From positions 1-64,000 of the forward strand of contig JAEUKA010000100.1 of NCBI GenBank assembly GCA_016794465.1: DNA of 64,000 nt. Direction: 5' to 3'. Each line of letters opens with the position of its first letter. Positions within the stretch are counted from its first letter, which is position 1. The translations under genes were made by a program, and so were the position numbers. Under the pieces are notes generated by a model. The model saw only the letters and a program-made list of their open reading frames with translations. It was not told where the DNA came from and searched no databases. Positions 7,397 through 15,706 of the stretch are shown here, in pieces. The DNA is from Myxococcales bacterium (GTDB lineage: Bacteria > Myxococcota_A > Polyangia > Palsa-1104 > JAEUJZ01).

Positions 7397-9631
7397 GTGC
7401 TGTGGTTCGCTCGGTTGATTCTGGTGTGGTTCGCGTTGCTGGTTGGCATCGCGACGCCGTGCGTCTCTGCGGCTCAGACCCAGCCCCAGCCCGCGCTGCT
7501 CCCTCCTGCCAATCCGCTGTGTGATAGCCCGCTGGTTCCGTGCGTCGACATCGACGACTTGGCCGCGCATGCGTATGCGCACTTTCTCATTCTCCCTGCC
7601 ACCGACCTGCGAGGGTCCGGAGCAACGATTCCCTATGGTATTTCGATGGGAATCTTGGGCCGAATGGTCGCGGGGATTTCGTCGCAGACCTCGCTGTGGT
7701 CGGAGGCCACTGAACGATTCCACAGCCAGGGACCGCTGCGGCTGAGCGCGACGCTGCTGCTCTGGCCGCTTCTACCGCTGCGCGTCACTCGCGAGCTTCC
7801 GGCCACGGGTGACTACGGCTCGTTTCACGTCCCACCGCGAGGGTTTCGCTTGGGCCTCACCTACGACCACGAGTGGCGCGTGGGACCGTTTGCCGGAGTG
7901 AACTCGCTGGGCCTTGCGACGGACTTGGCGACGGTGCGGCTCGTCGGAACCAAATCCGCAGGACCGTTTGAGCTGACTGCCAGCCTGGGCGCTCTGGTCG
8001 ATTCCCTAACACGGTACGCAGTCGGTGAAGTCGCGGGGCAACTCGGCTTCTATCTGCCAGGAATTCCCGCGCTGAAGCTGTCGCTCGATGCGATGGCGCG
8101 AGGTGTGCCAGCGATGGTGCGGCAGGACTTTCTGCTGGCGCTTGCCGAGGATTCCCTTCGCCCACAGGGGGCAGTAGGAATCGGAATCAGCTACAAGCCC
8201 GATGCCCGCGTGGACTTCGGAGTCTCGGTACAGAAAGGCTTTGGGGGACTCGCTCCCGTGGCGGTGAGCGTGCGGTTCTTACTCGTCAGCGTGGGCAAGT
8301 CCTACGAGGGTCGCGCCGCCACGTCGCTGACTCAGCTTGGCACCGATGCCGCAGTCCTTGGGGCAGCGCGGCTCAAGGAAGCGATTGAAGACCTGCTGTA
8401 TGAGTCGCCATCCGATTTTCCCATCGACCCCAAGCTCGATGCAGAGTGCTACATTCGCGACGACGATGGCAGCTTCATGGGGAAGTTTGGGAGTCGGACT
8501 CCTGATGGTCAGTTCTGCGAAAAGGACGGAGCCAAGGTTCCTATTGGGAAGATGCTGTGGCGGGACCAGAGTAGTAGTCGGCTGTGCCGGGACCACAAGT
8601 GGAATCCGCAGACCAAACGAGAGGAGCTGACCGACTGTGTCTTGTGGCGGGAACGGAGCGAGTGGCATCCGGCGCATCAGACGCGGCTCGATGACCGCTG
8701 CGAGCTGCGCGATGAGGACGGAAGGCTGCTCGGCAAGCTCGGAACGCGGAGCGAAGACGGACTCCATTGCCGCTATCCTGTTCGGCGCAGCAACGGCGGC
8801 TACCAAGGCTACCAAGACACGCAGCAGCAGCCCATCGGCGGGATTTTCTACACCGACAAGGACCGCCGCACGGTGTGCGAAACGCCGAACCTGTCGCGCT
8901 GTTTTTTGGAAGCGGACGCGAGCCGAGATTCCCTGTACATGTCGAACGCGGAGCGCTTTGCCCGTGGCGCAGACCGCGGCGTAGAGAGTCGCATCGAAGG
9001 CGCGCGCAAGACCGGGGAAGCGGCAGAAGACCTCGCAGCGGGCCGAGTCCGTCTCACCCCGATCAAAGAGAAGCTCGTCGAGGACTTGGTGGAAACCTCC
9101 CAGACGGTGCGTGACCGCGACCAGCTCAAAGAGGTGGCCAGGCGGAAGCTCGACGACTGGAAGCAGTCCATCACACGCTGGATGGACAAGCGAATGGACG
9201 ACCAGCTCGACGACGCGGGCGAGTTCACGGCCAATGCCGCGATTGATGCCGCGATCGGTGCTGCGACGGGAACGCTCGGACGCACCTCCGGCGAGCTGGC
9301 GGAGGGCGCAGAGAAGATAGGAAAGGCGGGCAAGCGAGCGCGACAGGTGGAAGAAGGCATGGCCGAGCATGCGATGCCGCCACGAAAGGCCTCATCGCCG
9401 GGGAAAATGCAACAAGAGGTCAAACGAAACCAGGCCCCACGAGACGTAAAGCGAGTCGATCCCGCCCATACGGATGCACCAGATCAAGAACCACACGTAC
9501 ACTTCTGCGACGGCACGTCTTGCAACCAATCCGGCACCACGCACGACAAAGGTCGAGGAACGCCTGCACCGTCGAAAGAAGCTAGGCAATGGCTCACACA
9601 ACACGGCTGGATGCCACCTCCGAAGGAGTAG
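7397..9631 (+). CDS. Secreted polymorphic-toxin-like protein with Cys-rich repeats
   Basis: A 744-residue protein with a GTG start and a signal peptide (about residues 1-27, hydrophobic core then VSAAQ). Residues 60-310 are rich in alternating strands and may form an envelope-anchored beta domain. Two related modules follow, near residue 346 (LDAECYIRDDDGSFMGKFG) and 431 (LDDRCELRDEDGRLLGKLG), each with several Cys. A charged helical region covers about 520-640. The tail, EPHVHFCDGTSC then NQSGTTHDKG then WLTQHGW, resembles small C-terminal toxin tips ending many polymorphic toxins. That match is from memory. Two small genes directly downstream, one Imm50-like, support a toxin-immunity role. 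The enzymatic activity of the tip is unknown. Confidence 0.7.
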   Translation: MLWFARLILVWFALLVGIATPCVSAAQTQPQPALLPPANPLCDSPLVPCVDIDDLAAHAYAHFLILPATDLRGSGATIPYGISMGILGRMVAGISSQTSLWSEATERFHSQGPLRLSATLLLWPLLPLRVTRELPATGDYGSFHVPPRGFRLGLTYDHEWRVGPFAGVNSLGLATDLATVRLVGTKSAGPFELTASLGALVDSLTRYAVGEVAGQLGFYLPGIPALKLSLDAMARGVPAMVRQDFLLALAEDSLRPQGAVGIGISYKPDARVDFGVSVQKGFGGLAPVAVSVRFLLVSVGKSYEGRAATSLTQLGTDAAVLGAARLKEAIEDLLYESPSDFPIDPKLDAECYIRDDDGSFMGKFGSRTPDGQFCEKDGAKVPIGKMLWRDQSSSRLCRDHKWNPQTKREELTDCVLWRERSEWHPAHQTRLDDRCELRDEDGRLLGKLGTRSEDGLHCRYPVRRSNGGYQGYQDTQQQPIGGIFYTDKDRRTVCETPNLSRCFLEADASRDSLYMSNAERFARGADRGVESRIEGARKTGEAAEDLAAGRVRLTPIKEKLVEDLVETSQTVRDRDQLKEVARRKLDDWKQSITRWMDKRMDDQLDDAGEFTANAAIDAAIGAATGTLGRTSGELAEGAEKIGKAGKRARQVEEGMAEHAMPPRKASSPGKMQQEVKRNQAPRDVKRVDPAHTDAPDQEPHVHFCDGTSCNQSGTTHDKGRGTPAPSKEARQWLTQHGWMPPPKE

Positions 9632-9638
9632 CGACACC

Positions 9639-9863
9639 ATGAAGCTGTTTGGTCACCAAGAAGGCACAGACAACAATCGACCCATTCGACTCAAAGAGGT
9701 TGCGATCGCCACTGATCCGGCCACCTTGCGGCTTTTGGCCCGGTTTCTACACTTCGTTGCTGATCGAATGCAGTCAGAGGGCCAAGCCTTTGGACACGAA
9801 CATTTTGAGGACTTTGATCCTGCAGCACCAGCGGAACCCTCTCTCATCGTCACGACAGATTGA
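9639..9863 (+). CDS. Small immunity-like protein between toxin and Imm50-like gene
   Basis: A 74-residue acidic protein (MKLFGHQEG to PSLIVTTD). Its ATG lies 7 bases after the toxin stop, with GGAG overlapping the toxin end as ribosome binding site. Its stop overlaps the next start (TGATG). The core, TDPATLRLLARFLHFVADRM then GHEHFEDF, recalls small Imm32-type immunity proteins, but this is a recollection and only tentative. Position and tight coupling to the toxin gene make a role in immunity or toxin folding likely. Confidence 0.65.
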   Translation: MKLFGHQEGTDNNRPIRLKEVAIATDPATLRLLARFLHFVADRMQSEGQAFGHEHFEDFDPAAPAEPSLIVTTD

Positions 9864-10267
9864 TGTGGCACCAGTATGTTTCCAACCCCAAGGCGATCAC
9901 CCATCTGTATGAAGAGGTTCCGGATCTACGTGAGATGGTAGTCACTCTCTGCCAACTCGATCCGAGAGGACCATCTGTTCGGATGGAGATGGATTTCCCC
10001 CGCTTCGCCGACCATCGACCGGAGAGATGGAATCCCCAGTGGAATACGGTGGCGATCCAGCTTGATTTCTGGGGGATCGAAGACTTGAAGATCGAGGGGT
10101 TTTCGACCAACCCGGTACTGGATTTCTCCGTCGAAAAAACTGCTGCGGACTTGCTCGTGCGGGCTAGCGATGAGAGCACGCGGATCTCTTTTCGCTGCAG
10201 TACGATCTATATCCAAAAAGTCACTGGATACACTCACGAAGAGCGCATGCGGCAAGGACAGTCCTAA
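9863..10267 (+). CDS. Imm50-family-like immunity protein
   Basis: A 134-residue protein starting at the ATG that overlaps the previous stop (TGATG). The pattern RMEMDFPRFADHRPERW, then a VAIQLDFWGIEDLKIEGF stretch, then FRCSTIYIQKVTGYT is typical of the Imm50 family as I remember it. That family has a short acidic fold next to toxins. It would bind and neutralise the C-terminal domain of the protein encoded at 7397-9631. No signal peptide is present, as expected for cytosolic immunity. Confidence 0.75.
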   Translation: MWHQYVSNPKAITHLYEEVPDLREMVVTLCQLDPRGPSVRMEMDFPRFADHRPERWNPQWNTVAIQLDFWGIEDLKIEGFSTNPVLDFSVEKTAADLLVRASDESTRISFRCSTIYIQKVTGYTHEERMRQGQS

Positions 10268-10354
10268 GACCCCCAGGCCATCAGCGAAAAATCGAAAGAG
10301 AACCATCCATAGCCCTTGGCTGCTGGGCTCACGCAGAAATCTATGCATCCAAAA

Positions 10355-11404
10355 TCACAGCTTGATCTTCCCGACCTCCCCCGCCAGCGCTCCTGGCGCC
10401 AGGTGGGAATAGATCAGGGTCATGTCCAGCGACGAGTGACCGAGCAGTTCCTTGAGCGCGAGGATGTTTCCCCCCTGCTCTACCAGAAGACTCGCAAACG
10501 TGTGGCGCAGCGCGTGCCAGGGTCGTGCGAAGTACGGACACTCCGCTGCGGACAGAAGCTTTTGGAATGCAATCATTCCCATCTTTCCCAGCGGACAGAC
10601 CAGCAGAGACGGCGCGCAGAGTGCCTTCCATTCCGTGAGCTCTTGCGCAAGCGGCAGCGGAATCGGGAGCGTTCGCGGCTTCCCATTCTTTGGGAGTCCC
10701 TCATAGGAGCGCGCCACCGTCAGTCTGTGATTCAGCAGATCCACATCCTGCCAGCGCAGTCCGAAGACTTCTCCGCGCCGTAGACCAAGCCGAATCGCCA
10801 GGGAAACACCAATGAACAGACTGTAGTGCAGCTTGGTTGGCCGCTTGGTCTGGGCTCTCTGTTTCGCCACCTCAAGGAGCCTTTTCGCTTCCTCTGTGGA
10901 CAGTCGATCGGTGCTGTACTGCCGTCGGGGTAGCGGTATCTTGGTCATTGGCGACTGCGCGATCAGCTCCTGGGATATCGCCCACGAAAGCGCCGATCCA
11001 AGAGGCCGCAGACACGCCCGCACGGTGTTGGGCTTGTACTTCTGGCTCAGCTTGTCGCGCGCCGCTTCGATGTCTCGGCGCCGCAGCTTCTGCAAAGGAA
11101 TCTTCCCAACAAGCGGAAGCAGCGGACGGAGTCCTACTTTGGCCGCCTCCCGATACGCCGCTGGGTCTTTTACCCGAGGATGGGAAGTCGCCAAAAAACG
11201 CGCACACAGCTCGGAAACCGTCAGCTTGTCGTCGATCTGAAGTTCGGGACTGGTTCTTCCGTAGGCAATGTCTGCTTCGATCTGAAGCAGCAGCTTGCGC
11301 GCTTCCGCATGGGAAGACTTCCGGCTCGCCCGCATCCGCCGCTTCCCTTCCGCATCGTAGTAGCGAATGTAGTAGCCGCTCTTCGTTTTGATGACCTCGC
11401 CCAT
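10355..11404 (-). CDS. int: Tyrosine site-specific recombinase (integrase)
   Basis: A phage-type integrase of about 349 residues from the ATG at 11404; an upstream in-frame ATG at 11428 or the frame start at 11512 are alternatives. It has an N-terminal DNA-binding segment (KTKSGYYIRYYDAEGKRR) and a SAM-like core-binding domain. The catalytic domain shows the Arg in LGLRRGEVFGLRW, the HALRHTFAS box, the His in LGHSSL and the Tyr in MTLIYSH. All catalytic residues are present. Its promoter side faces the junction with the interrupted DUF1501 gene about 150 bases away, the usual place for an element's integrase. Confidence 0.9.
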   Translation of the reverse strand: MGEVIKTKSGYYIRYYDAEGKRRMRASRKSSHAEARKLLLQIEADIAYGRTSPELQIDDKLTVSELCARFLATSHPRVKDPAAYREAAKVGLRPLLPLVGKIPLQKLRRRDIEAARDKLSQKYKPNTVRACLRPLGSALSWAISQELIAQSPMTKIPLPRRQYSTDRLSTEEAKRLLEVAKQRAQTKRPTKLHYSLFIGVSLAIRLGLRRGEVFGLRWQDVDLLNHRLTVARSYEGLPKNGKPRTLPIPLPLAQELTEWKALCAPSLLVCPLGKMGMIAFQKLLSAAECPYFARPWHALRHTFASLLVEQGGNILALKELLGHSSLDMTLIYSHLAPGALAGEVGKIKL

Positions 11405-11539
11405 CTGCGCCACGCTTTCCGCGCGCATCCCAACTTCATCCCATCGAGGGGTGTAGGTGCGCGTCGATCGGGCTTTTGCCCGGCAAAAGGTACGAACATC
11501 CCAGCGACGCAAATTATCATCTTTGTTATCTTTTTTTGT

Positions 11540-11562
11540 AAGACAAATTGCATGCTGGTGAT
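11540..11562. other. Element-host junction (candidate attachment site) in DUF1501 gene
   Basis: On the minus strand the DUF1501 frame reads GKDHWNITSM and then changes at about 11550 into unrelated AT-rich sequence (QFVLQKK). The coding sequence around GGAACATCACCAGCATG is the likely crossover region. A matching copy is expected at the other end of the island, outside the window. Confidence 0.55.
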
Positions 11563-12612
11563 GTTCCAGTGGTCCTTGCCGTTTTGGGCGTTGTAGGCGG
11601 GGGTGCGGCCGAAGTCTGAGCCGACGGCGATCACGACCTTGTTCTGTAGTCCGGCATTGTTGATCTCGGTCATGATCAGATCGATGCCAGCGAGCAGAGT
11701 CCCAAGCTGCGGAATGTGATTCCCATCATGGTTGCCGTGCGTGTCGAAGCCTCCTATCGACAGGTTGGCAGCGACTGCCAGTCCGCTCTTAAATCCCGAG
11801 ACTGCAACCATCGCCTGCTTGAGGAGTCCGTTGCTGGCCGCATTGATCGCCGCTTGGGTTGGCAGAGCCGCTGCCAGCGACGCCAGATCATTGGCCGGAT
11901 CACGTGCCAGATACAGCGCGGCCTGTCCACGATGGAGCCGTGGTACCTGCGTTCCGTCCCGCAGCGAAACCAGGCGCTCACGCTGCGTTTGGTTGATGCG
12001 ATCCCAGGTGGCGTTGGTGTGATACAGAGACATCGGATTCGCAGGATCGCGACGGTTGGGATACGCGATCCGCTGGGTGGTGTCGATGTTGCCAAGCCGC
12101 GTCAGCGAGGTCAGTCCAGCAGTGGCTTCATAGCCGCCACTCGAGATAAAGCCGAGCGGATTCCCAGGCGTCTTTGCGGCAGCCAGGACTGCCCCAAAGC
12201 CGGGATATCCTTCCGCAACCCGACCACTCCAGATGACGCGAGTTCCGGTGTCATGATTGCCGGTGGTGGTGTCGATTCCGTTTACAACCAACAGCTGGTT
12301 TTTGTACTTGGTCACGAAGTCAAATGGCTTCATGCCATTGGCGCCGTAGTCGATGGTCGCGGGCGGAGTCTTGAACGCTCCGATCGGTGCGATCTCGGCC
12401 ATCTTGAAGCCACGGTTGATGTTGACCGGGCCATCGCTTCCTTTGGGATCACAAAGGGAAGTCGGGTCCCAGCCACCACCGGCATGGATCATGATGAAGA
12501 ACGGGCCTTCATAGCGACGCCCTGCCGCATAAGCAGGACGGGAAAATGCGGTCGGTGCCATCACAGCGATCCCGCTCTGGGCGGCGAGCTGTAAGAAACT
12601 GCGACGATTCAT
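11550..12612 (-). pseudogene. DUF1501 exported protein, truncated by island insertion
   Basis: The first 354 residues are a DUF1501 (alkaline-phosphatase/sulfatase-like fold) protein. It has a twin-arginine-type leader (MNRRSFLQLAAQSG), then IHAGGGWDPTSLCDP, then SIGGFDTHGNHDG and GSDFGRTPAYNAQNGKDHW. After the DHW motif the family normally continues for some 60-100 residues; here it runs into foreign sequence. The open frame continues by chance to 11221. The gene starts 26 bases after the cytochrome-type gene and is its usual partner in such operons. The exact biochemical role of DUF1501 is not known. Confidence 0.85.
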
Positions 12613-12638
12613 GGTGCTCTCCTCCTATTCCTTTGGGA

Positions 12639-13724
12639 CTACTGGTAGAGGTACTTCCAGTCCAGCATCATGTACGTGATGACGGCCATCCACGAGCGGA
12701 TGGTGAAGTACTTGTCGTCGGTGGCGCCCCGCATTCCCATTGGCAGTGCGACTCCCGTGTTCTGGTCCCAGAGTCCTTGGCACTCATAGGGAAGACTCGT
12801 ATTTTTGGCAGCATGAAGCTCGCGATACGTCTCTAGGAACAGCTTGTAGGTTCGCTCTACTTCTGCATCCGAGATGTCAATTCGCTCCCCCCAGAAGCGC
12901 TTGTGCAGGTGATGGATGTTCTTCTTGATGTTGTCGACCGAGTTCGGAACCGCAAAGCCATTGTCATCTTCCGGAACTTGGCTCGGCTCGATGAAGGGGA
13001 ACAGGAGTCGCTGCGCTTGCGGCTTCATCAGATCCCACGACACCGATGAGCACGACACTTCGTTGGCCATGCGCTGACCCACGTTGGCGATGATTGCATT
13101 GGGAACCGTCAGGCGCTTCACCACGTTCTCGGAGTCGATTCCGCCATACAGGATGTTGTAATCGGTGGGCAAGGCATCCTGACGATCGTAACGGACCCAG
13201 CGGACACCCGCCGTCGCTGGTAACTGACGCGCCAGCGCCTCTGGAGTGATCAAGCGACCCGTACCAAACGGCTCCATCTCTCCCGCAGGAAGATCATGCG
13301 CCGCATCGGTGCGATAGATCGGACTCATGATCAGACCCTTCACGATCTCTTTGACGTTGTTGTTGTTGGCCGCAAACGCCGCCAAGATGCTCTGGAAGAT
13401 CCGATTCTGTTCACGCCACGACTTCGCCTTCGCTTCAAACTCTGGATCGTCGGAAGCGGGATAGGGAAGCGGAGTCTGTCCAATCAGTCCATGATAGATG
13501 TTGGTCAGCGCAGACATCGCGAAGCGTGAGTCCGAGGTCACCTGACCACCCAGCCACTGCAGTGCCTTGGGATACTGGGCGACACTGTCCACCACGCGCG
13601 TACCAAAGCCCGGCTGCGGCATGGCCAAAGGCCAGCTGGTATCCTGCGGCTGGAACCGACCACTCCCATCCCACTTCTGGAACCTTCTCCAGAACGCCGT
13701 CCGTTCGTCGAGAATTCCTTCATT
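12639..13724 (-). pseudogene. C-terminal part of a split cytochrome-type lipoprotein (DUF1592/1585 group)
   Basis: The frame is open from 13724 with no plausible ATG start; the first usable start is a TTG at 13628, deep in conserved sequence. It encodes residues that directly continue the protein fragment at 15700-16981: NEGILDERTAF, then FWRRFQKWDGSG, then MSPIYRT and a C-terminal helical domain. The two fragments share AATGAAG in the same reading frame, so joining them through one copy gives ...FVNRNEGILDERT. The combined product would be about 788 residues, a normal size for these exported multi-domain haem lipoproteins. Whether this fragment is still translated is unknown. Confidence 0.8.
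13718..13724. repeat. 7-bp direct repeat, left copy (candidate target duplication)
   Basis: CTTCATT, in the coding frame of the interrupted gene (AAT GAA G on the minus strand). Partner at 15700-15706. Confidence 0.65.
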
Positions 13725-13867
13725 TCAGGCTGACTTTGCCTGGCTCGGCTGCTGCGCTGTAGGCAACCGTCCGCTGGGTGCTGCGTTCGGCTCTGGCTGC
13801 GAAAGGAATGGGTCGGAGGGATAGCTTGGGAGGAAGGACGCAGTGAAAGGAGGAGCCCGTTACAGGG

Positions 13868-14905
13868 CTACCCTGGCGGCGGAGTGCAGCAGCCAGTCAA
13901 GCAGTACCAGCCATTCGGACACGCCGCACAACCAGGCAGACCGCAGGGCTGATTGTTGGTGCACAGCGACGGTGGACAGAGAGTCGGATCGCTCCCACCA
14001 CCACCCGCAAGGTCCGCGCCGGCCATGTCGCGCGGCTGCTGCCCAGCCATATCCGGCTGCACGAAACACTCGGGAGGAAGCGTATCCTTGCCGATGCACA
14101 GCTGGCACTTGCCGCAACCCTTCTCGCACGACTTGACCATCTGGCAGGGCTTACACTTGGCCGGGTCCGCTACGTCTTTGGTGGTGCAGGTTGCATTGCC
14201 ACTGGCGTCATAGGAGCCGAGCCAGATTCCTGTCCGGGTGCCATCCGCGTTGTCCTTGGCCTGCGGGCCCAGGAAGCAGCAGCCGAAGCAGTCACAGCCG
14301 TTGGGAGTCAGCGGTCCGCAGTAGCTCTTGCAGGTTGCCGGCTGCGTCTGCTGCGCCGTCGTACAAGTGAGCCCGCCCCCAACGCCCATCGTCGGAACGT
14401 ACGGGCACGCCGTTTCCGGAGAAGGATTCCCACCCAGCTTGGTCGGATCGCAGCCGTGATCCCAGTAGCAGTTGTCATTGCCCTGGCCGGTGTCGGAATC
14501 AAAGTAGCAGTCCATCTTGCACTTGGTGTTGTTGCCACCAGGAATCGCCGGATCGAGTCCGTTTTCACTGTTGTCGCACGGGCCCAAGCAGTCTGGATCA
14601 TCGCTGTCTATGCGACCATCTTTGTCATCGTCCAGGCAGTTGCCACAGAGATAGGTCTTGCCCTGACAGGTGGCAGGGAAGCACAAGCGCGTCCCACCAT
14701 CGGGACCGGGAATGACCACTGCGCCGTCAGGAATCGAGCTGAGATCTTCCAGGCTCCCTCCGACACTCAGGTCTTCACCGCCACCCACCGCAAGATCTTC
14801 CGATCCGGTGACAGCGGTATCGTTGCATGCGACCACCACAGCGGCCACACACGAAAGGAGGATGGTTGCAAAATACAGGACTCTGGATGAGGTTCGTCTG
14901 GTCAT
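13868..14905 (-). CDS. Cys-rich lipoprotein with Asp-Leu-rich linkers
   Basis: A 345-residue exported lipoprotein inside the insertion. The leader RRTSSRVLYFATILL ends in a lipobox (VVAC, then NDT). Low-complexity DLAVGGGEDLSVGG segments follow, then a Cys-dense body with an Asp/Gly Ca-binding-like stretch (DDDKDGRIDSDDPDC). A second linker (DMAGADLAGGGG) and a compact Cys module (CGLPGCAACPNGWYC) end the protein. More than 40 Cys suggest a disulfide-rich surface protein. It is divergent from the lipoprotein gene at 15169. Start chosen at the ATG before the leader; the ribosome binding site is weak. Function unknown. Confidence 0.8.
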   Translation of the reverse strand: MTRRTSSRVLYFATILLSCVAAVVVACNDTAVTGSEDLAVGGGEDLSVGGSLEDLSSIPDGAVVIPGPDGGTRLCFPATCQGKTYLCGNCLDDDKDGRIDSDDPDCLGPCDNSENGLDPAIPGGNNTKCKMDCYFDSDTGQGNDNCYWDHGCDPTKLGGNPSPETACPYVPTMGVGGGLTCTTAQQTQPATCKSYCGPLTPNGCDCFGCCFLGPQAKDNADGTRTGIWLGSYDASGNATCTTKDVADPAKCKPCQMVKSCEKGCGKCQLCIGKDTLPPECFVQPDMAGQQPRDMAGADLAGGGGSDPTLCPPSLCTNNQPCGLPGCAACPNGWYCLTGCCTPPPG

Positions 14906-15022
14906 GCTCACAGTGATGAGCAAGCCTCGGGCCACGGTGGCGTCCGATCGATCAGCCTCGGAAAACGGACCAACCACGAAGAATGGAAAACCTGCAAAAT
15001 GTACCAAACCGCGCAGGCAGAC

Positions 15023-15036
15023 GTACCGAATGGTAC
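15023..15036. promoter_or_regulatory. GTACC-N4-GGTAC palindrome in the divergent lipoprotein promoter region
   Basis: GTACCGAATGGTAC lies in the 263-base gap between the two divergent lipoprotein genes, with a half-site GTACC at 15001-15005. A near copy (GTACC-N4-GGTTC) lies at 15618-15631, after the second gene. A shared regulator site is possible; no regulator is identified. Confidence 0.35.
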
Positions 15037-15168
15037 AGGCTCCACAACCGGCGCTCTGCATGACGGATGGGAGCTACACGATCGCTCTGCGATCGGTCAA
15101 ACTGGGAACGGAAGCTCTGCACCATCTCATTCCGGTGTGAGCCATTTTCAACCAAAGGGGAAGAAGCG

Positions 15169-15591
15169 ATGATTATCAAGAGACTCGGTATCCTGGGCGG
15201 AGCGCTGTTGCTGCTCGCCGCATGCAACCAAGATCTGGGCGGCGCTGACATGGCCACGCCAGAAGACCTAGCCATGCCAGAGGATCTGACCCAGACACTG
15301 AAGGGAAGCTGCGATCTGCGGAAGTACTCTCCGGCCCAGCAGGAGTGCCGCGACTACGAGTCCGCGTCGAGCTCGTTCATCACAACGTACAAAGGAACCT
15401 GCACCACCGCAGCGGCCTGGCAGGATGCGCTGTGCAATCACACTGGAGCGATCGGAGGCTGCCGAACCAACATTCCCAACCTGGGAGGAGGCACACTGGT
15501 CCAGTGGTATTTTTCTCAGTCTGGACTCATGACGCAAGCGGAGGTCCAGGCCAAGTGTACGGCTGGCGGACAGACGTTTGTCGCACCGTAA
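15169..15591 (+). CDS. Small Cys-containing lipoprotein
   Basis: A 140-residue lipoprotein with leader MIIKRLGILGGALLLLAAC and lipobox LAAC at Cys19. A short Asp/Leu/Pro linker (ADMATPEDLAMPEDL) joins a compact C-terminal domain with six Cys (CDLRKYSPAQQEC onward, ending TAGGQTFVAP). The start has an AAGGGG ribosome binding site 8 bases upstream. It lies inside the insertion, divergent from the larger lipoprotein gene; the shared linker style suggests a common origin. Function unknown. Confidence 0.85.
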   Translation: MIIKRLGILGGALLLLAACNQDLGGADMATPEDLAMPEDLTQTLKGSCDLRKYSPAQQECRDYESASSSFITTYKGTCTTAAAWQDALCNHTGAIGGCRTNIPNLGGGTLVQWYFSQSGLMTQAEVQAKCTAGGQTFVAP

Positions 15592-15617
15592 CGCTGTTGT
15601 GAGCATTCATACTCACT

Positions 15618-15651
15618 GTACCAATTGGTTCAAACTGGTTCAGTTGGTTCA
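15618..15651. repeat. TGGTTCA repeats and palindrome near right end of insertion
   Basis: TGGTTCA occurs at 15626-15632, 15636-15642 and 15645-15651. The first copy is part of the palindrome ACCAATTGGT (15620-15629). The cluster lies 27 bases after the small lipoprotein gene and about 50 bases inside the right end of the insertion. It could be a binding site for a mobilising enzyme or regulator. Confidence 0.4.
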
Positions 15652-15699
15652 GTGACCCTGCGCTGGATACCTCCGACATATCGGGCAAGATAAGCGCCG

Positions 15700-15706
15700 C
15701 TTCATT
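15700..15706. repeat. 7-bp direct repeat, right copy (candidate target duplication)
   Basis: CTTCATT, partner of 13718-13724, again in the AAT GAA G frame of the interrupted gene. Confidence 0.65.

Larger units (their letters stand above)
1..11550. mobile_element. Right part of an integrated genomic island
   Basis: The interval from the window edge to about 11550 holds restriction-modification, a toxin-immunity set, a transporter remnant and an integrase, and it ends inside the DUF1501 gene. The last bases of the island (about 11505-11550) are AT-rich, unlike the neighbouring host gene. The left end and the missing 3' part of the DUF1501 gene are outside the window. The left limit given here is therefore the window edge, not the element end. 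Confidence 0.65.
13718..15706. mobile_element. 1,982-bp insertion with 7-bp direct repeats carrying two lipoprotein genes
   Basis: CTTCATT occurs at 13718-13724 and 15700-15706, exactly where a cytochrome-type lipoprotein gene is interrupted. Deleting one copy plus the intervening DNA restores the reading frame of that gene. The inner ends show only a weak inverted similarity (left end TCAGGCTGACTTTGCC, right end on the other strand CGGCGCTTATCTTGCC, sharing TTGCC and scattered bases). No transposase is encoded. This may be a non-autonomous element or cargo moved by an enzyme in trans. Confidence 0.65.

Noticed and set aside
11221..12612. Treating the 463-codon DUF1501 frame as an intact gene
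   Set aside because: The last 110 codons are foreign to the family and overlap the integrase antisense; the real homology stops at about 11550.
13725..15699. Calling the insertion an insertion sequence
   Set aside because: No transposase frame on either strand and only weak terminal inverted similarity; described as an insertion of unknown mechanism instead.
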